Below are positions 13,468 through 22,907 of a stretch of 48,389 nucleotides of DNA, in pieces. The stretch covers positions 1 through 48,389 of the IMG/VR virus record IMGVR_UViG_3300050821_002347; one strand, given 5' to 3'. Under the pieces are notes generated by a model, which was not told the DNA's origin, searched no databases, and saw only the letters and a program-made list of their open reading frames with translations. Both the position numbers and the translations under genes were made by a program. Each line of letters begins with the position of its first letter. The first letter of the stretch is position 1. The stretch is from a virus.

Positions 13468-14298
13468 ATGCCCATTGGTGGAAACCAACCGTATCCGGCT
13501 ATTCAGGATGTGACGAACCTGGTTCGCTCCTGGGTGCAGGACGATATGAAGGGCGCCACGGCTACGCTCGGCGAAGGGCAGTTATTCCCCGACGATACCA
13601 ATATCTCCGTCACGATGATGAACTGCTTTTCCTCGGCGCTGAGGATCGTCTGCCGCAAACTGCGCATGAGCTCGGGGCCCATGCTGATCAAGGACAACAT
13701 TCTCGTTCTCGGCATCCCTCCGCTCAATTCGCCGACGCAGGGACTTGCGGCTCCGGATCCAGGCGTGCAGGTCCAGCTTTCCTATGTCGGGTTTTATGAC
13801 GGATCGCAGTATCAATCGAATTTCGTTCTGCCCATCGACTGCATCATGGTTGATCGCGTGTGGGAGAAGGTCAACGGCTCAAACGACGATTTTCAGGCGA
13901 TGGAGCAGCCTGCGCAGGGTTTGTACTCCTGCTATCAGAATATTTACAACCGCATCTGGGAATGGCGGCAGGATTCAATCTGGATGCCGGGCTCGATCGA
14001 GACGATGGATTTGCGATTGAGATACCAGATTCAATTGCCCAGCCTGTTTACCTCGAATATCGATCCGTCGCAAACCTTCATTCCCATTAATGACTGCCAG
14101 GACACGGTTGCGGCGTACACGTTGAAGCAGATTGCCTTACGTCAGGGCGCGCAGATGCTTCCCGGCGCGATGCAATGGGCCGATGAGCAGATCAACGACT
14201 TTTTGAACGAAATTATCCGCAGAGATCAGGGAATCCCGTACCCGGTGCGCGCGTTCGGCGAGGACAACTCCTCGGGCGGCAATCTGGGCCGATACTAA
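13468..14298 (+). CDS. head-tail adaptor-like protein
   Basis: A 276-aa protein starting after AAAAGGAG. An N-terminal helical segment (IQDVTNLVRSWVQDDMKGA) followed by a beta body and a C-terminal helical region (DTVAAYTLKQIALRQGAQM, WADEQINDFLNEIIRRDQG) resembles the layout of short-tailed phage neck proteins (connector adaptors, P22 gp4 or T7 gp11 role). It sits between coat-region genes and the tail hub, as those do. The assignment is positional with moderate structural plausibility. Confidence 0.5.
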   Translation: MPIGGNQPYPAIQDVTNLVRSWVQDDMKGATATLGEGQLFPDDTNISVTMMNCFSSALRIVCRKLRMSSGPMLIKDNILVLGIPPLNSPTQGLAAPDPGVQVQLSYVGFYDGSQYQSNFVLPIDCIMVDRVWEKVNGSNDDFQAMEQPAQGLYSCYQNIYNRIWEWRQDSIWMPGSIETMDLRLRYQIQLPSLFTSNIDPSQTFIPINDCQDTVAAYTLKQIALRQGAQMLPGAMQWADEQINDFLNEIIRRDQGIPYPVRAFGEDNSSGGNLGRY

Positions 14299-14345
14299 CG
14301 GCGCGAGGAGCGCCACAACCGCAATACATAGTCTGAGGAGGACTC

Positions 14346-15257
14346 ATGGCAAACCAAATCTTTGCATCGAATTATCCACGCGGAATGCAGATGGAGCAGC
14401 GCTTCCAGCATGTGTTTGGCAAGATTCAGCTTGCTGCATCGGTCGGCAGTCAGTTCGGCGGCCCTGAATCTCTGAATTGGTCAAATATCCTGTCTGGCGC
14501 GGTCTATGCTTCCGGGTCAACGACATCGAACGGCACAGCGCTCGTGACCGTGCTCTCGGCGTCTGCCGGAACCATTACGGCAACTGCGGCGAATCGCTTC
14601 TCTGTCGGGCAAGCGGTAACGTTCGTGGGACTGACCTCGGCTCTTGGGCTTTTGCTTAATGGCCAGACCGTCATTGTAGTGACGGCAAGCACGACTCAGT
14701 TCACATTCGCAAACTCGGCGACCGGCACCGGAACCAGCGAGACGGGCATGGCTGTCAGCGGGCAGAAATTCCTCACCTACGGCCTGCCGACCAATCCCAT
14801 TGCTGCGACGGTAACCTCTCTGGCTGCGACAGCTGCGAGCGGCGGCACGCCGGCTTATGTTACCGTGACTGCGGCAAACAACTACTTCGCCGGGGCTCTG
14901 GTGACGTTCTCGGGGCTGACTACAACCCTCGGGCTGCTTCTGAATGGGGTGAAGTTCACCGTTCTCTGGGCGTCCCAAACGCAGTTTGCGATCCTGACTG
15001 CCTTAACGGGCTCGGCGGGCGCTGATTCAGGCACGGCGAGCGCGCAAAATCCCTGCGCTCCTTCGTCCTTCATCGCGGCATCGAGTGCGGCATCGGGCTA
15101 TATCTATCAGGTGGATCAGCGCAACTGGAATATTTACCCGATGCAGGGCGGCGCTTCGGCTTCCCTTCCTCTGGCAAAGGTGACAGGCGCATATCCGGCG
15201 GGCATCACAGGCGATTTGATTTCGTGGTCTGCCTACTTCCTGAAGGATGGCAACTAA
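14346..15257 (+). CDS. virion protein with two beta modules
   Basis: A 303-aa protein; the ribosome site GAGGAG is present. After an N-terminal head (residues 1-50, MEQRFQHVFGKIQLAASVGSQFGG) come two tandem copies of a beta module of about 75 residues. The cores are VTFVGLTSALGLLLNG near residue 93 and VTFSGLTTTLGLLLNG near 189, each followed by a TQF motif. The C-terminal 60 residues (YIYQVDQRNWNIYPMQGG...) form a separate unit. The same module recurs in the tail hub. It is probably a decoration, neck or tail-stem protein. The end overlaps the next gene by 11 bases. Confidence 0.6.
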   Translation: MANQIFASNYPRGMQMEQRFQHVFGKIQLAASVGSQFGGPESLNWSNILSGAVYASGSTTSNGTALVTVLSASAGTITATAANRFSVGQAVTFVGLTSALGLLLNGQTVIVVTASTTQFTFANSATGTGTSETGMAVSGQKFLTYGLPTNPIAATVTSLAATAASGGTPAYVTVTAANNYFAGALVTFSGLTTTLGLLLNGVKFTVLWASQTQFAILTALTGSAGADSGTASAQNPCAPSSFIAASSAASGYIYQVDQRNWNIYPMQGGASASLPLAKVTGAYPAGITGDLISWSAYFLKDGN

Positions 15258-18200
15258 CTTGGCCCAGGTGCAAGTTACCGGGTTTAATGGCCTCGTCGCG
15301 TCTCTCCGTCCTGCGGAGTTGCCGGACGGGGCCAGCCCGCGTTGCATCGACATGGACTTTGTTACCGCCCGCACCATGCAGCGGCCGGGGGAGCAGAACG
15401 TCTATTCCTACTCCGGTCTGAGCATCGGGCCGAACCCTGCTTTTTCGGCAGTCGATACCCCGGCAGGCGGTACACCGGCATGGGCCAATCCCGGCAATAT
15501 CCTGCTGAATGACGGTAGCTATGCCTCAGTCACTCCGGAAGCGCCTATCACTCTCTCGGTAACCAATGTCGAGGTTATTCACGGCTCTTTCGGCTCCTCG
15601 CAGATTGTGGTCACGTTCGGCAGCACTTCGCCGCCAGCGGGGTCCACGTTCACATTCTCAGGCTTGACCGGATATACGGCGCTGAATGGGCAGGCGCTCA
15701 TTGCTGCTTCCGCTTCCGGAAATCAGGCAACCTTCATCGAAGGTTTTCCCACAACGGGCTACGGTCCAGCGCCGGACACCGGATTTGCTTCTGTGGCATC
15801 CTCGGTTACAACCAGCGATTACCTTGATGTTACGAATTTCACTTTTGCAATTCCGGGCACGCAAGGGATTACCGGTATCCAAGTATCGATTAACGGCAAA
15901 AGCTCGTCAGTGGGTACGCCGGGGCTGACGGCGCAGATTCTTGCTGCCGGGACTGTTCGCGGCCTTCCGCAAAACCTGTCTTTTACGGCGTCTGAAACCA
16001 CGCAGAGTGTGGGCGGCGCGGCTAATAACTTCGGCTCGGCTCTGACGCCGGCAATTGCGAATGCTACGAGCTTCGGGATTCGGCTGCAGGCTTCGGGAAC
16101 CGGAACGATCTTTCTTGATTATGTCGAAATCACGCTCTTTCTCACCTCGGCGCTGCCCAATTTCAATTACGAGCACACCTTCAAATCGCCCACCGGAATT
16201 GACTACAACCTCGCATTCGATGCGACCGGCACATGGTGGATTGAGAACGTATCGAGCAATCCCAATGTCTTGAACGAGATTCTTTCCGGCTGCACCGCGA
16301 ACAGCTGGGCATCGGGCACCACGGTGTACGATCGCGCATTTATTACTAACATGAATCTACTGGGCCAGGTCACAGGCAATGACCTTCCCAGGCAGTACAA
16401 CTTTGAGGGCGGATGGTGGGACCGGATCACGCAAATAGGCCCAGGCGCGCCACCGACGATCACGGCGTCGGAAGCAGCCGGCGCTATCGCGACCATCACG
16501 GCAGTCACGATTGGGGCGAGCACGGCGACCATTACGGCGGTCAACACCTACGTTGCCGGCGAAGTAGGGACGTTTTCAGGGCTGACCGGGCCCTCGGCTG
16601 TACTGAATGGCCTGACGCTGATTGTGCTTTCTACTGGATTGAGCGGCACCCAGTTTGAAGTTGCGTTCACAGGCACCCCCGGCGGCCCGTATACCGGGCT
16701 CAGCGGCACGTTCACGCCGCAATACACCTATCCCATCACTTCGATTGTGCAGCCGCCCCAGCAGTCAGATCCAGGCGATACAGGCCATTTCCAGAATCTT
16801 CTCTGGTCTGCCGGTCCCGGTTCGACAAGCGCAGGCAATACGATCACAGTTTATTATTCTGATTCCTTCGTCAACCCGCAGCCGGATACGCAACTCGTCA
16901 ATGCCTTCAATGCCGGGTTTCCGGTCTACGTCTACATCACCAATGCGCCTTTCGGAAACGGTATCTGGCAGGTAACCTCAATCGGCAATGCCATCCCGCC
17001 GGGTGGCGCCTATTTCCGCTGGTACTTCACTTATCAGGTTCCGACCTCGAATTATCAGGATTACGGCGGTCCGGACGACGCAACCGGCTTCTACCAGGTC
17101 ACGCAGGCCACGGTCACGACTGCGGCTCCGGTACCGGGACTAGCAGCGGGCGCGCAGGTTTCAATTGCCGGGGTATCGCCTTCGACCTGGGATGATACTT
17201 ACCCCATTGTCGAAGCAGTCAATTCGGGCGCATTCAATATTTCGCAGACCTCGCTCGCTGACGGAATCGCTACTTACTCGTGGACGCTCACTTCTGGTGT
17301 GGCGCCGGCGGCAGGCGATCTTGTTACGGTCACCAATACCCTTAATGCAAATGGAATTTTGAACGTCGCCGATGCTCTGATCGCGACCGCAACCGGAGTT
17401 TCTAGCGGGACATTCACCATCTCCGGATTCGCCGCAAGTCTGAGTTATCCAACGGCGGTCGAAGAGGGGCAAGCGACCACGGCGGGAACCGAGTTCATCA
17501 TCGACCCCGGTGCGCCGAATGTAGGTTCAACGACCGTCAATCCGATCTATGGCAACGGAACCGGTGGAACGCTGACCGTCGTAGGAACTCCCTCGGGCGG
17601 GACACTCCCCATCGGAGCGGGAACGCGGCAGGGCGTCGTCATCTTCATTACGCGCAATGGACTCTATACGGCTCCATCGCCTCCAATCACGTTTACGGTT
17701 GCCCAGGGTGCGAATTACATCATCTGCGGCAATATTCCGCTCGGGCCTCCGAACGTGATCGCGCGGCTGATTGCTTTGACCGAGGCGGGGCAGAACGGTG
17801 TGCCGGGAGCAAACTTCTACACGACAACGGTGCCTAGCATTTTCACGGTCGGAGGCGTTCAATACACTTCGAGTTCGTTTCTGATTCCCGACAATCAGAC
17901 CACATCGGCCAAATTCACGTTCTCGGACGCGGTTCTGTTGCAATCGGATGCCATCGATATTCCCGGAAACAATCTGTTCAACCTGATCCAGATTGGCAAT
18001 CCTGCAGTGGTCCTTCAGTACGCTGAGCGGACGTTCTACATCGGCTCCGAGAACAAGGTCCAGAACTTCAACAACACAAGCATGGACGGCGGGTACCTTC
18101 AACCGACTGGCGGCGCTCCTGCAGTCCCGCTTGGCTGGAATATCGATTCGGCCTATTCGTTCCCGTTCGGTACTTCATTCACGATCGCCACTTTTTCGAT

Positions 18201-20010
18201 TACAGGCGGAATCGTGACGTTTACCTGCCCGAATACTTTGTCTCCCGGCCTTAACGTCATCGTCAACGGCCTCAGCATTGGGACATATTTGAACGGTGTC
18301 CTGCTGAACGTCCAGACAGCCAGTGGGGGCCAGTTTACCGCGGCTTTCGTTCATGCCGACGTGCCGCTGACGACAGACTCAGGAACGGTGCGCTCCGTAA
18401 GTCAGACGCTTCAGTTGCGTCCTGCTCCCAGTCCGCAATTTGGAAACTCGCTCTATGTGGTGAATCAGACAGCATCCGCACAGGCAGTGATCGGCATGAT
18501 CACGCAATCGGCGTTCGAGGATGCCTACAACGCGCCGATCTTAAACCCGGTAGGTGTGCCGGTTCCTTATTCAGTCCGCATCGTCTGCCGGACGCCCTCG
18601 AGCGCTACGGTGGGCAGCATCACGGTTGATTTGGTGGACTCGAATCAAGGCCTTTACGGACACGTGTACGCTACTTTTACTTTGGCTCTGTCTTCGATCA
18701 CGAACCAGATGGCGACCTATACCGGCGTGCTGGTTCCCGAGCCCGGTCTGGCTACGATCACGCCGGGGCTCTTGCTTCGCGTTTACGGCACCGAAATCCA
18801 GCCGCTCGGCGATTACGAAATCAAGAGCGTCGATCTTTATCCAACGAACGAACCTGTTCTAACCAATACAGTGCTGGTCAGCTATGCAGGCGAGCCGGAG
18901 CAGGTAGACGGCGTAACGGGCCAACTCACGCTTTCCTCGCAGAATCAGGATCCCGTCTATGGGGCAACGATCATCCACGATCAGTTGTGTTTCAAGAAGC
19001 GCAACTCCATCATCGAATGCGAAGACGCAGCCAATTACGAGCCTTCAGAGTGGACGACGCGCGAGGTTTCGCAGCGGGTCGGAACCTGCGGGCCGAATGC
19101 TTTTGCGCAGGGCGATGAGTGGGATTTGTCTTTGCATGAGACGGGTTTCTATGTCTACCAGGGCGGCGCGCCGATGGTTATTTCCCGAGAATTGCAGGGA
19201 TTTGCCTCCGGAGACGAGTTCTGGGATTCGATCAACTGGAACGCCAAGCAAACGTTCTGGCTGGCAAACGACTTGCGCGCGCGTCGGTTCTATGCCGGGG
19301 TTGCGATGCCGACGCCGAACCCCTGGCTACCCAATGCGCCAACATCGAACCCGGCGCAGCCGAACGTGATTCTGATGTGCAATTACGACGGCTGTCCGAC
19401 GGCAGGCGAACTCGAAGCAGGAGCGCCGGTTCACGTCACCATGTTTGGATCGATCAAGGCTCTCGACATGCGGCGCAAATGGTCGGTCTGGCAGATCGTT
19501 TCGCCTTATGCCGGGATCGTTCTCGACGGAACAGAGGGAATTGAAACGCTTTACATCTGCAACGGGACCGGAACCGGGAAGATCTACCGCCTCATCGCTT
19601 CCGACATTCAGATGACCGATGATGGAACTCCGATCGCACCGCTCTACATCACTTCCGGGCAGCCGGACAAAGAGAAAGCGCAAGCTTTGGGAATTGGACT
19701 GGGGCAGAAGTATGCGGCAAGCTGGATGGCGAACATGCAAGGATCTTCGGTTCCGAACGGCCTAAGAATCCGGCACTACCAGAACACGCTTGCCGATCAA
19801 TACCCCGTGCCGGCTCGCTATGTGCCGCCGCTCGCGCCGACTATGCAGAACAACATTGAATGGAAAGCTGAAGTTCGAGGACAGCGGTTCTTTACCGAAT
19901 TTTCGATGAACCAGAACGGTAATCCGGTTGCAGGCTATTTCGAGCTTGGCGAGCTGATGTGCGAGATGCAGGCACATCAATGGGGCGCTTTCCGTGGGGT
20001 TTCGCAATGA
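15247..20010 (+). CDS. giant tail hub/stem protein
   Basis: A 1587-aa protein and the largest gene. The N-terminus (residues 1-60, VQVTGFNGLVASLRPAELPDGASPRCIDMDF) resembles the opening of short-tail hub proteins. Beta modules related to those of the previous gene occur near residues 105-165, 420-495, 600-740 and 980-1050. The last 430 residues (LSSQNQDPVYGATIIHDQLCFKKRNSIIECED onward) alternate strands with Trp-rich turns in a way suggestive of the beta-propeller of T7 gp12 / P22 gp10-type hubs. It probably forms the tail nozzle or stem. Function is inferred from size, position and the C-terminal pattern. Confidence 0.6.
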   Translation: MATNLAQVQVTGFNGLVASLRPAELPDGASPRCIDMDFVTARTMQRPGEQNVYSYSGLSIGPNPAFSAVDTPAGGTPAWANPGNILLNDGSYASVTPEAPITLSVTNVEVIHGSFGSSQIVVTFGSTSPPAGSTFTFSGLTGYTALNGQALIAASASGNQATFIEGFPTTGYGPAPDTGFASVASSVTTSDYLDVTNFTFAIPGTQGITGIQVSINGKSSSVGTPGLTAQILAAGTVRGLPQNLSFTASETTQSVGGAANNFGSALTPAIANATSFGIRLQASGTGTIFLDYVEITLFLTSALPNFNYEHTFKSPTGIDYNLAFDATGTWWIENVSSNPNVLNEILSGCTANSWASGTTVYDRAFITNMNLLGQVTGNDLPRQYNFEGGWWDRITQIGPGAPPTITASEAAGAIATITAVTIGASTATITAVNTYVAGEVGTFSGLTGPSAVLNGLTLIVLSTGLSGTQFEVAFTGTPGGPYTGLSGTFTPQYTYPITSIVQPPQQSDPGDTGHFQNLLWSAGPGSTSAGNTITVYYSDSFVNPQPDTQLVNAFNAGFPVYVYITNAPFGNGIWQVTSIGNAIPPGGAYFRWYFTYQVPTSNYQDYGGPDDATGFYQVTQATVTTAAPVPGLAAGAQVSIAGVSPSTWDDTYPIVEAVNSGAFNISQTSLADGIATYSWTLTSGVAPAAGDLVTVTNTLNANGILNVADALIATATGVSSGTFTISGFAASLSYPTAVEEGQATTAGTEFIIDPGAPNVGSTTVNPIYGNGTGGTLTVVGTPSGGTLPIGAGTRQGVVIFITRNGLYTAPSPPITFTVAQGANYIICGNIPLGPPNVIARLIALTEAGQNGVPGANFYTTTVPSIFTVGGVQYTSSSFLIPDNQTTSAKFTFSDAVLLQSDAIDIPGNNLFNLIQIGNPAVVLQYAERTFYIGSENKVQNFNNTSMDGGYLQPTGGAPAVPLGWNIDSAYSFPFGTSFTIATFSITGGIVTFTCPNTLSPGLNVIVNGLSIGTYLNGVLLNVQTASGGQFTAAFVHADVPLTTDSGTVRSVSQTLQLRPAPSPQFGNSLYVVNQTASAQAVIGMITQSAFEDAYNAPILNPVGVPVPYSVRIVCRTPSSATVGSITVDLVDSNQGLYGHVYATFTLALSSITNQMATYTGVLVPEPGLATITPGLLLRVYGTEIQPLGDYEIKSVDLYPTNEPVLTNTVLVSYAGEPEQVDGVTGQLTLSSQNQDPVYGATIIHDQLCFKKRNSIIECEDAANYEPSEWTTREVSQRVGTCGPNAFAQGDEWDLSLHETGFYVYQGGAPMVISRELQGFASGDEFWDSINWNAKQTFWLANDLRARRFYAGVAMPTPNPWLPNAPTSNPAQPNVILMCNYDGCPTAGELEAGAPVHVTMFGSIKALDMRRKWSVWQIVSPYAGIVLDGTEGIETLYICNGTGTGKIYRLIASDIQMTDDGTPIAPLYITSGQPDKEKAQALGIGLGQKYAASWMANMQGSSVPNGLRIRHYQNTLADQYPVPARYVPPLAPTMQNNIEWKAEVRGQRFFTEFSMNQNGNPVAGYFELGELMCEMQAHQWGAFRGVSQ

Positions 20011-20600
20011 CGCAGCGCGCAGACCTTATCGGCGGCCGGGAACTGGTACAGGTCAGAAACGAGAATCCTTCGCTTGGAAACCTGATTCGGCGCGTCATCG
20101 CGGCAGTTGAGCGTATGGCGCAGAATACCGGTGTTTCGGCGGTAGGGCAGGCCGCGCCGCCTCCGACAGTGGGAGCGGTGCAGGTCAAAGCTGCGGGCGG
20201 GATTGCTCATGTGACGGTTTCAGACAGCGCGCAAGTTTCAAAGCCTGTCGAATATTTCATTGAACACGACACAGACCCCAATTTCCCAGCTCCTCACGTT
20301 GTCCATTTAGTCAGTTCTCGCGGCGCTTTCCTGAATCTGCCTGCCAAGAACGATGCAGGAGCCTCGCAAAACTGGTATTTTCGCGCTTATTCGCAATATC
20401 CGGGTTCGCAGCCATCGAAGCCGGTCTACTTTGGCGGTCTTTCGCCTACGGCGGTGTCTGTCGGGGGAGCAGTACAACTGACGCCGCTTTCTTCTACCGG
20501 AAGTGGTACAGCCTCTCCTCTCGGCGGTCAGGGAGGATGGGGCCGCGGCAAAGTTCCCACCAGACCTGCGCCGGCGCCGAAGCGGAGCGTGACGGGATGA
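20007..20600 (+). CDS. tail-associated protein with fibronectin III-like domain
   Basis: A 197-aa protein; the ATG at 20007 overlaps the hub stop (ATGA). The N-terminus (residues 1-45) is an amphipathic helix (LGNLIRRVIAAVERMAQNTG). Residues 50-150 form an Fn3-like beta domain (VGAVQVKAAGGIAHVTVSD, PVEYFIEHDTDPNFPAP, NWYFRAYSQYPGSQPSKPVYFGG). The C-terminus is Gly/Pro/Lys-rich and flexible. Fn3-type domains are common on tails and help surface binding. It is coupled to the next gene. Confidence 0.6.
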   Translation: MTQRADLIGGRELVQVRNENPSLGNLIRRVIAAVERMAQNTGVSAVGQAAPPPTVGAVQVKAAGGIAHVTVSDSAQVSKPVEYFIEHDTDPNFPAPHVVHLVSSRGAFLNLPAKNDAGASQNWYFRAYSQYPGSQPSKPVYFGGLSPTAVSVGGAVQLTPLSSTGSGTASPLGGQGGWGRGKVPTRPAPAPKRSVTG

Positions 20601-20995
20601 ATGTGCGCGAATACAGACCGGAAGATGCTATCGAGGTTGGCGAGATTCACGCTGCGATGGGGTTGGACTACAAGATGCTGGAACTCGCTAATCCGCTGGT
20701 CGTGGCGAAGGTGGTTTGCGAGGATCAGGGCCGCATCGTGGGAGCGACTGCGTTGAAAATCGAGGCAGAAACCTATCTGTGGGTACGCCCCGATGCGAGT
20801 CCGGCGGTGAAGTGGGATGCCATTCGGCTGATGCAGGCGAATATCGCGCGACAGGCATTCCGATTGGGGATCGAGCAGATGGTTGCGTATGTTCCGCGAT
20901 GTGTTGAGCGATTCTTTTCAAAACGTTTGCTAAGATTAGGCTGGAATCCCAGTAGAGACGGCTGGCGTGCCTGGTCCTTCGAGGTGAAGCGATGA
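20597..20995 (+). CDS. GNAT-like acetyltransferase fold protein
   Basis: A 132-aa protein; the ATGA start at 20597 excludes the longer frame. It starts NVREYRPEDAIEVGEIHAAMG, the typical first strand and helix of GNAT N-acetyltransferases, followed by VAKVVCEDQGRIVGATALKI (strands 2-4) and a helix (DAIRLMQANIARQAFRLGIEQMVAYV) leading to a late strand. The canonical Q/RxxGxG/A acetyl-CoA loop is not obvious, so it may be inactive or highly diverged. Tail-module GNAT proteins occur in several podovirus-like phages with unknown role. Confidence 0.6.
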   Translation: MNVREYRPEDAIEVGEIHAAMGLDYKMLELANPLVVAKVVCEDQGRIVGATALKIEAETYLWVRPDASPAVKWDAIRLMQANIARQAFRLGIEQMVAYVPRCVERFFSKRLLRLGWNPSRDGWRAWSFEVKR

Positions 20996-21630
20996 GGGCA
21001 GCGCAGCAGCAGGCAACGAACGCAGCCAATACAGCCGGATCAACGGCGGCTGGCTATGGCACCGGCGCAGAAGACATCTCTTCGACGCTTACGCCCTTCC
21101 TTACCCGAGAATTGAATAGTCCCGCAGGCATTTCGCAGCAGGATCAGACGGCCATGCTCTCGGCTTCGCAGGGCGGTGCCGGAGGAATAGCCGGAGGGTT
21201 GGCAACGCGCGGCGATGAGCGGGCAGCGGCTACCGGGAACGGTTCGGGATTCGGGTCTTCGCTCGATGACATCGCGCGGCAGCGCGAACAGGCCGCAGCG
21301 CGCGGCTCAGAGTCAATTGCAGGCGAGAACACCCAGGCGAAATTAAACCAGCAGCAAGAGGGTGCAACGGGACTTCGCGGCATGTACGGAACCGACGTAA
21401 ACGCGCAATTGGGAGCGATGGGAGTCAGAAACAACGCCATCAATAGCGAAGTGAATGCTGGCTCTCATGGCTGGTTCCAGAATATGACGAACCTGATTGC
21501 TTCAATCCGTGGCGGCGGTCAAGGTCCGGGCGCATCTCCTCCAGGCGGCGGTGGATCGCCTGACGATGGCTCGATGGACTTTCAGGGCGCACAAGATCCC
21601 GATGAACTGGCAATGATGGGGGGCGGATGA
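20992..21630 (+). CDS. ejection-like internal virion protein (small)
   Basis: A 212-aa protein starting at an ATGA junction. It is rich in Ala, Gly, Gln and Asn (TNAANTAGSTAAGYGTG; SQGGAGGIAGGLATRG) with no Cys, and has an amphipathic middle (LDDIARQREQAAARGSESI) and a Gly/Pro/Asp tail. This composition and its place after the hub match the small pilot proteins (P22 gp7-like) that leave the capsid with the DNA. The function is inferred; no motif is diagnostic. Confidence 0.5.
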   Translation: MRAAQQQATNAANTAGSTAAGYGTGAEDISSTLTPFLTRELNSPAGISQQDQTAMLSASQGGAGGIAGGLATRGDERAAATGNGSGFGSSLDDIARQREQAAARGSESIAGENTQAKLNQQQEGATGLRGMYGTDVNAQLGAMGVRNNAINSEVNAGSHGWFQNMTNLIASIRGGGQGPGASPPGGGGSPDDGSMDFQGAQDPDELAMMGGG

Positions 21631-22907
21631 GCACAGCACCTCTCAATTACGTGCGCCCGCAGCAGGGCCCAAACGAGCTTGATTATCTCGGCACGCAGGC
21701 TCCCGATGGCTCGACTCCGCAACCGTTGCAGCCTATTCGCCCGGTTCCGCAGCCGAGTTATCAGCCGAATCCCCTGCGTCAGCGCGAGATTCAATCGCTG
21801 CAAAATTCTCTGTATTCGCAGGAAAACAAGCCGAAGCCTACCGGGTTCTGGCCGAAAGCAGAGAACGTCCTGCGGAATGTCGGATCGATCGCAGGCGGTC
21901 TGATTCTCGGTAATGACAAACTCGCAGGCATTCCCGGCACGACGCAGCACGAGGCCGCGCAGCACAATGCGACTCTGGGCGAACTAGGCACGCTTGAGAA
22001 GCAGGAAGAGGGTTCTCAGAACGATTTCGCCACGAATCAGTTGAAAGGTGCGCAGGCGGGGAAGGCTGCCGAAGAAACGCAGGAAATGCCCGGCGCAGAG
22101 CAGGCCAAGGAAAAACTGGAGGGCGCGGAAGCTGAGAAGGCTGGACGCCCTGATCTTGCGCAGGCTTACGCTACGGCGGTAACGGCAGCTTTGAATAAAG
22201 GCGGCGACCCTTCGACGGATCCAGTCGTACAGCATCTCGCCGATGCGATTACAGCTATTCAGAAGCAACCAGCAGACGCAACACCGATCGTGAAGCCTAT
22301 CGAGCGCGGCGGCAAACCGCATGAAGTGATGTACGACAAGAAGGGCAACGAGATTAAGGATTTGGGCGAGAGTGGCGAAAAACCTCCAGCACTCAGCCTG
22401 AATCTTGGCCGCGAAGAGAAGAATGATCTTATCAAGGCGTATCAGCCGACGCTTGATTCCGCTGAGCGCATGAATGTGATGACAGAGAGCTACGAGAAAG
22501 CCATCAAGGACCATGATCAGCAGGCCATGCTGAACTTGCTTGCCAATCACCTCGGTATGACGATGGGGCTGCAAAAGGGCGCACGGCTGACCAAGGACAT
22601 CATCAATGAGGCCAAACAATCTCAGCCATGGCTGCAGGGTATTGAATCGAAATTCGACAAGGACGGCTACCTCGCAGGCGTAACGCTCTCGCCTAACCAG
22701 ATGCGGCAGATGGTCGCGCTTGGGCAGGAACGCTACGCCGAGGATGCCAAGAAATCGCGATCAACGGCTCAATATCTCGGCGCAAAAGATGACGGGCCTG
22801 AACGGACACCGGGTAAGGCTACGATCAATTACTACCTCGCAAAAACTGGCGGCGATGCCACAAAAGCAAAACAGTTGGCCCTCGAAGACGGATGGACGGT
22901 GAAATAA
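21627..22907 (+). CDS. ejection-like internal virion protein
   Basis: A 426-aa protein, ATGA-coupled. It has a Pro/Gln-rich N-terminus (residues 1-70), a short hydrophobic Gly-rich segment (NVGSIAGGLILG, about 88-99), a long Ala/Glu/Gln/Lys-rich helical middle (about 110-185), and a more globular C-terminal third (LNLGREEKNDLIKAYQPTLDSAERMNVM to the end). Elongated helical, Cys-free proteins in this location are usually ejected pilot proteins (P22 gp20/gp16-type). No enzymatic motif is seen. Confidence 0.5.
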   Translation: MSTAPLNYVRPQQGPNELDYLGTQAPDGSTPQPLQPIRPVPQPSYQPNPLRQREIQSLQNSLYSQENKPKPTGFWPKAENVLRNVGSIAGGLILGNDKLAGIPGTTQHEAAQHNATLGELGTLEKQEEGSQNDFATNQLKGAQAGKAAEETQEMPGAEQAKEKLEGAEAEKAGRPDLAQAYATAVTAALNKGGDPSTDPVVQHLADAITAIQKQPADATPIVKPIERGGKPHEVMYDKKGNEIKDLGESGEKPPALSLNLGREEKNDLIKAYQPTLDSAERMNVMTESYEKAIKDHDQQAMLNLLANHLGMTMGLQKGARLTKDIINEAKQSQPWLQGIESKFDKDGYLAGVTLSPNQMRQMVALGQERYAEDAKKSRSTAQYLGAKDDGPERTPGKATINYYLAKTGGDATKAKQLALEDGWTVK

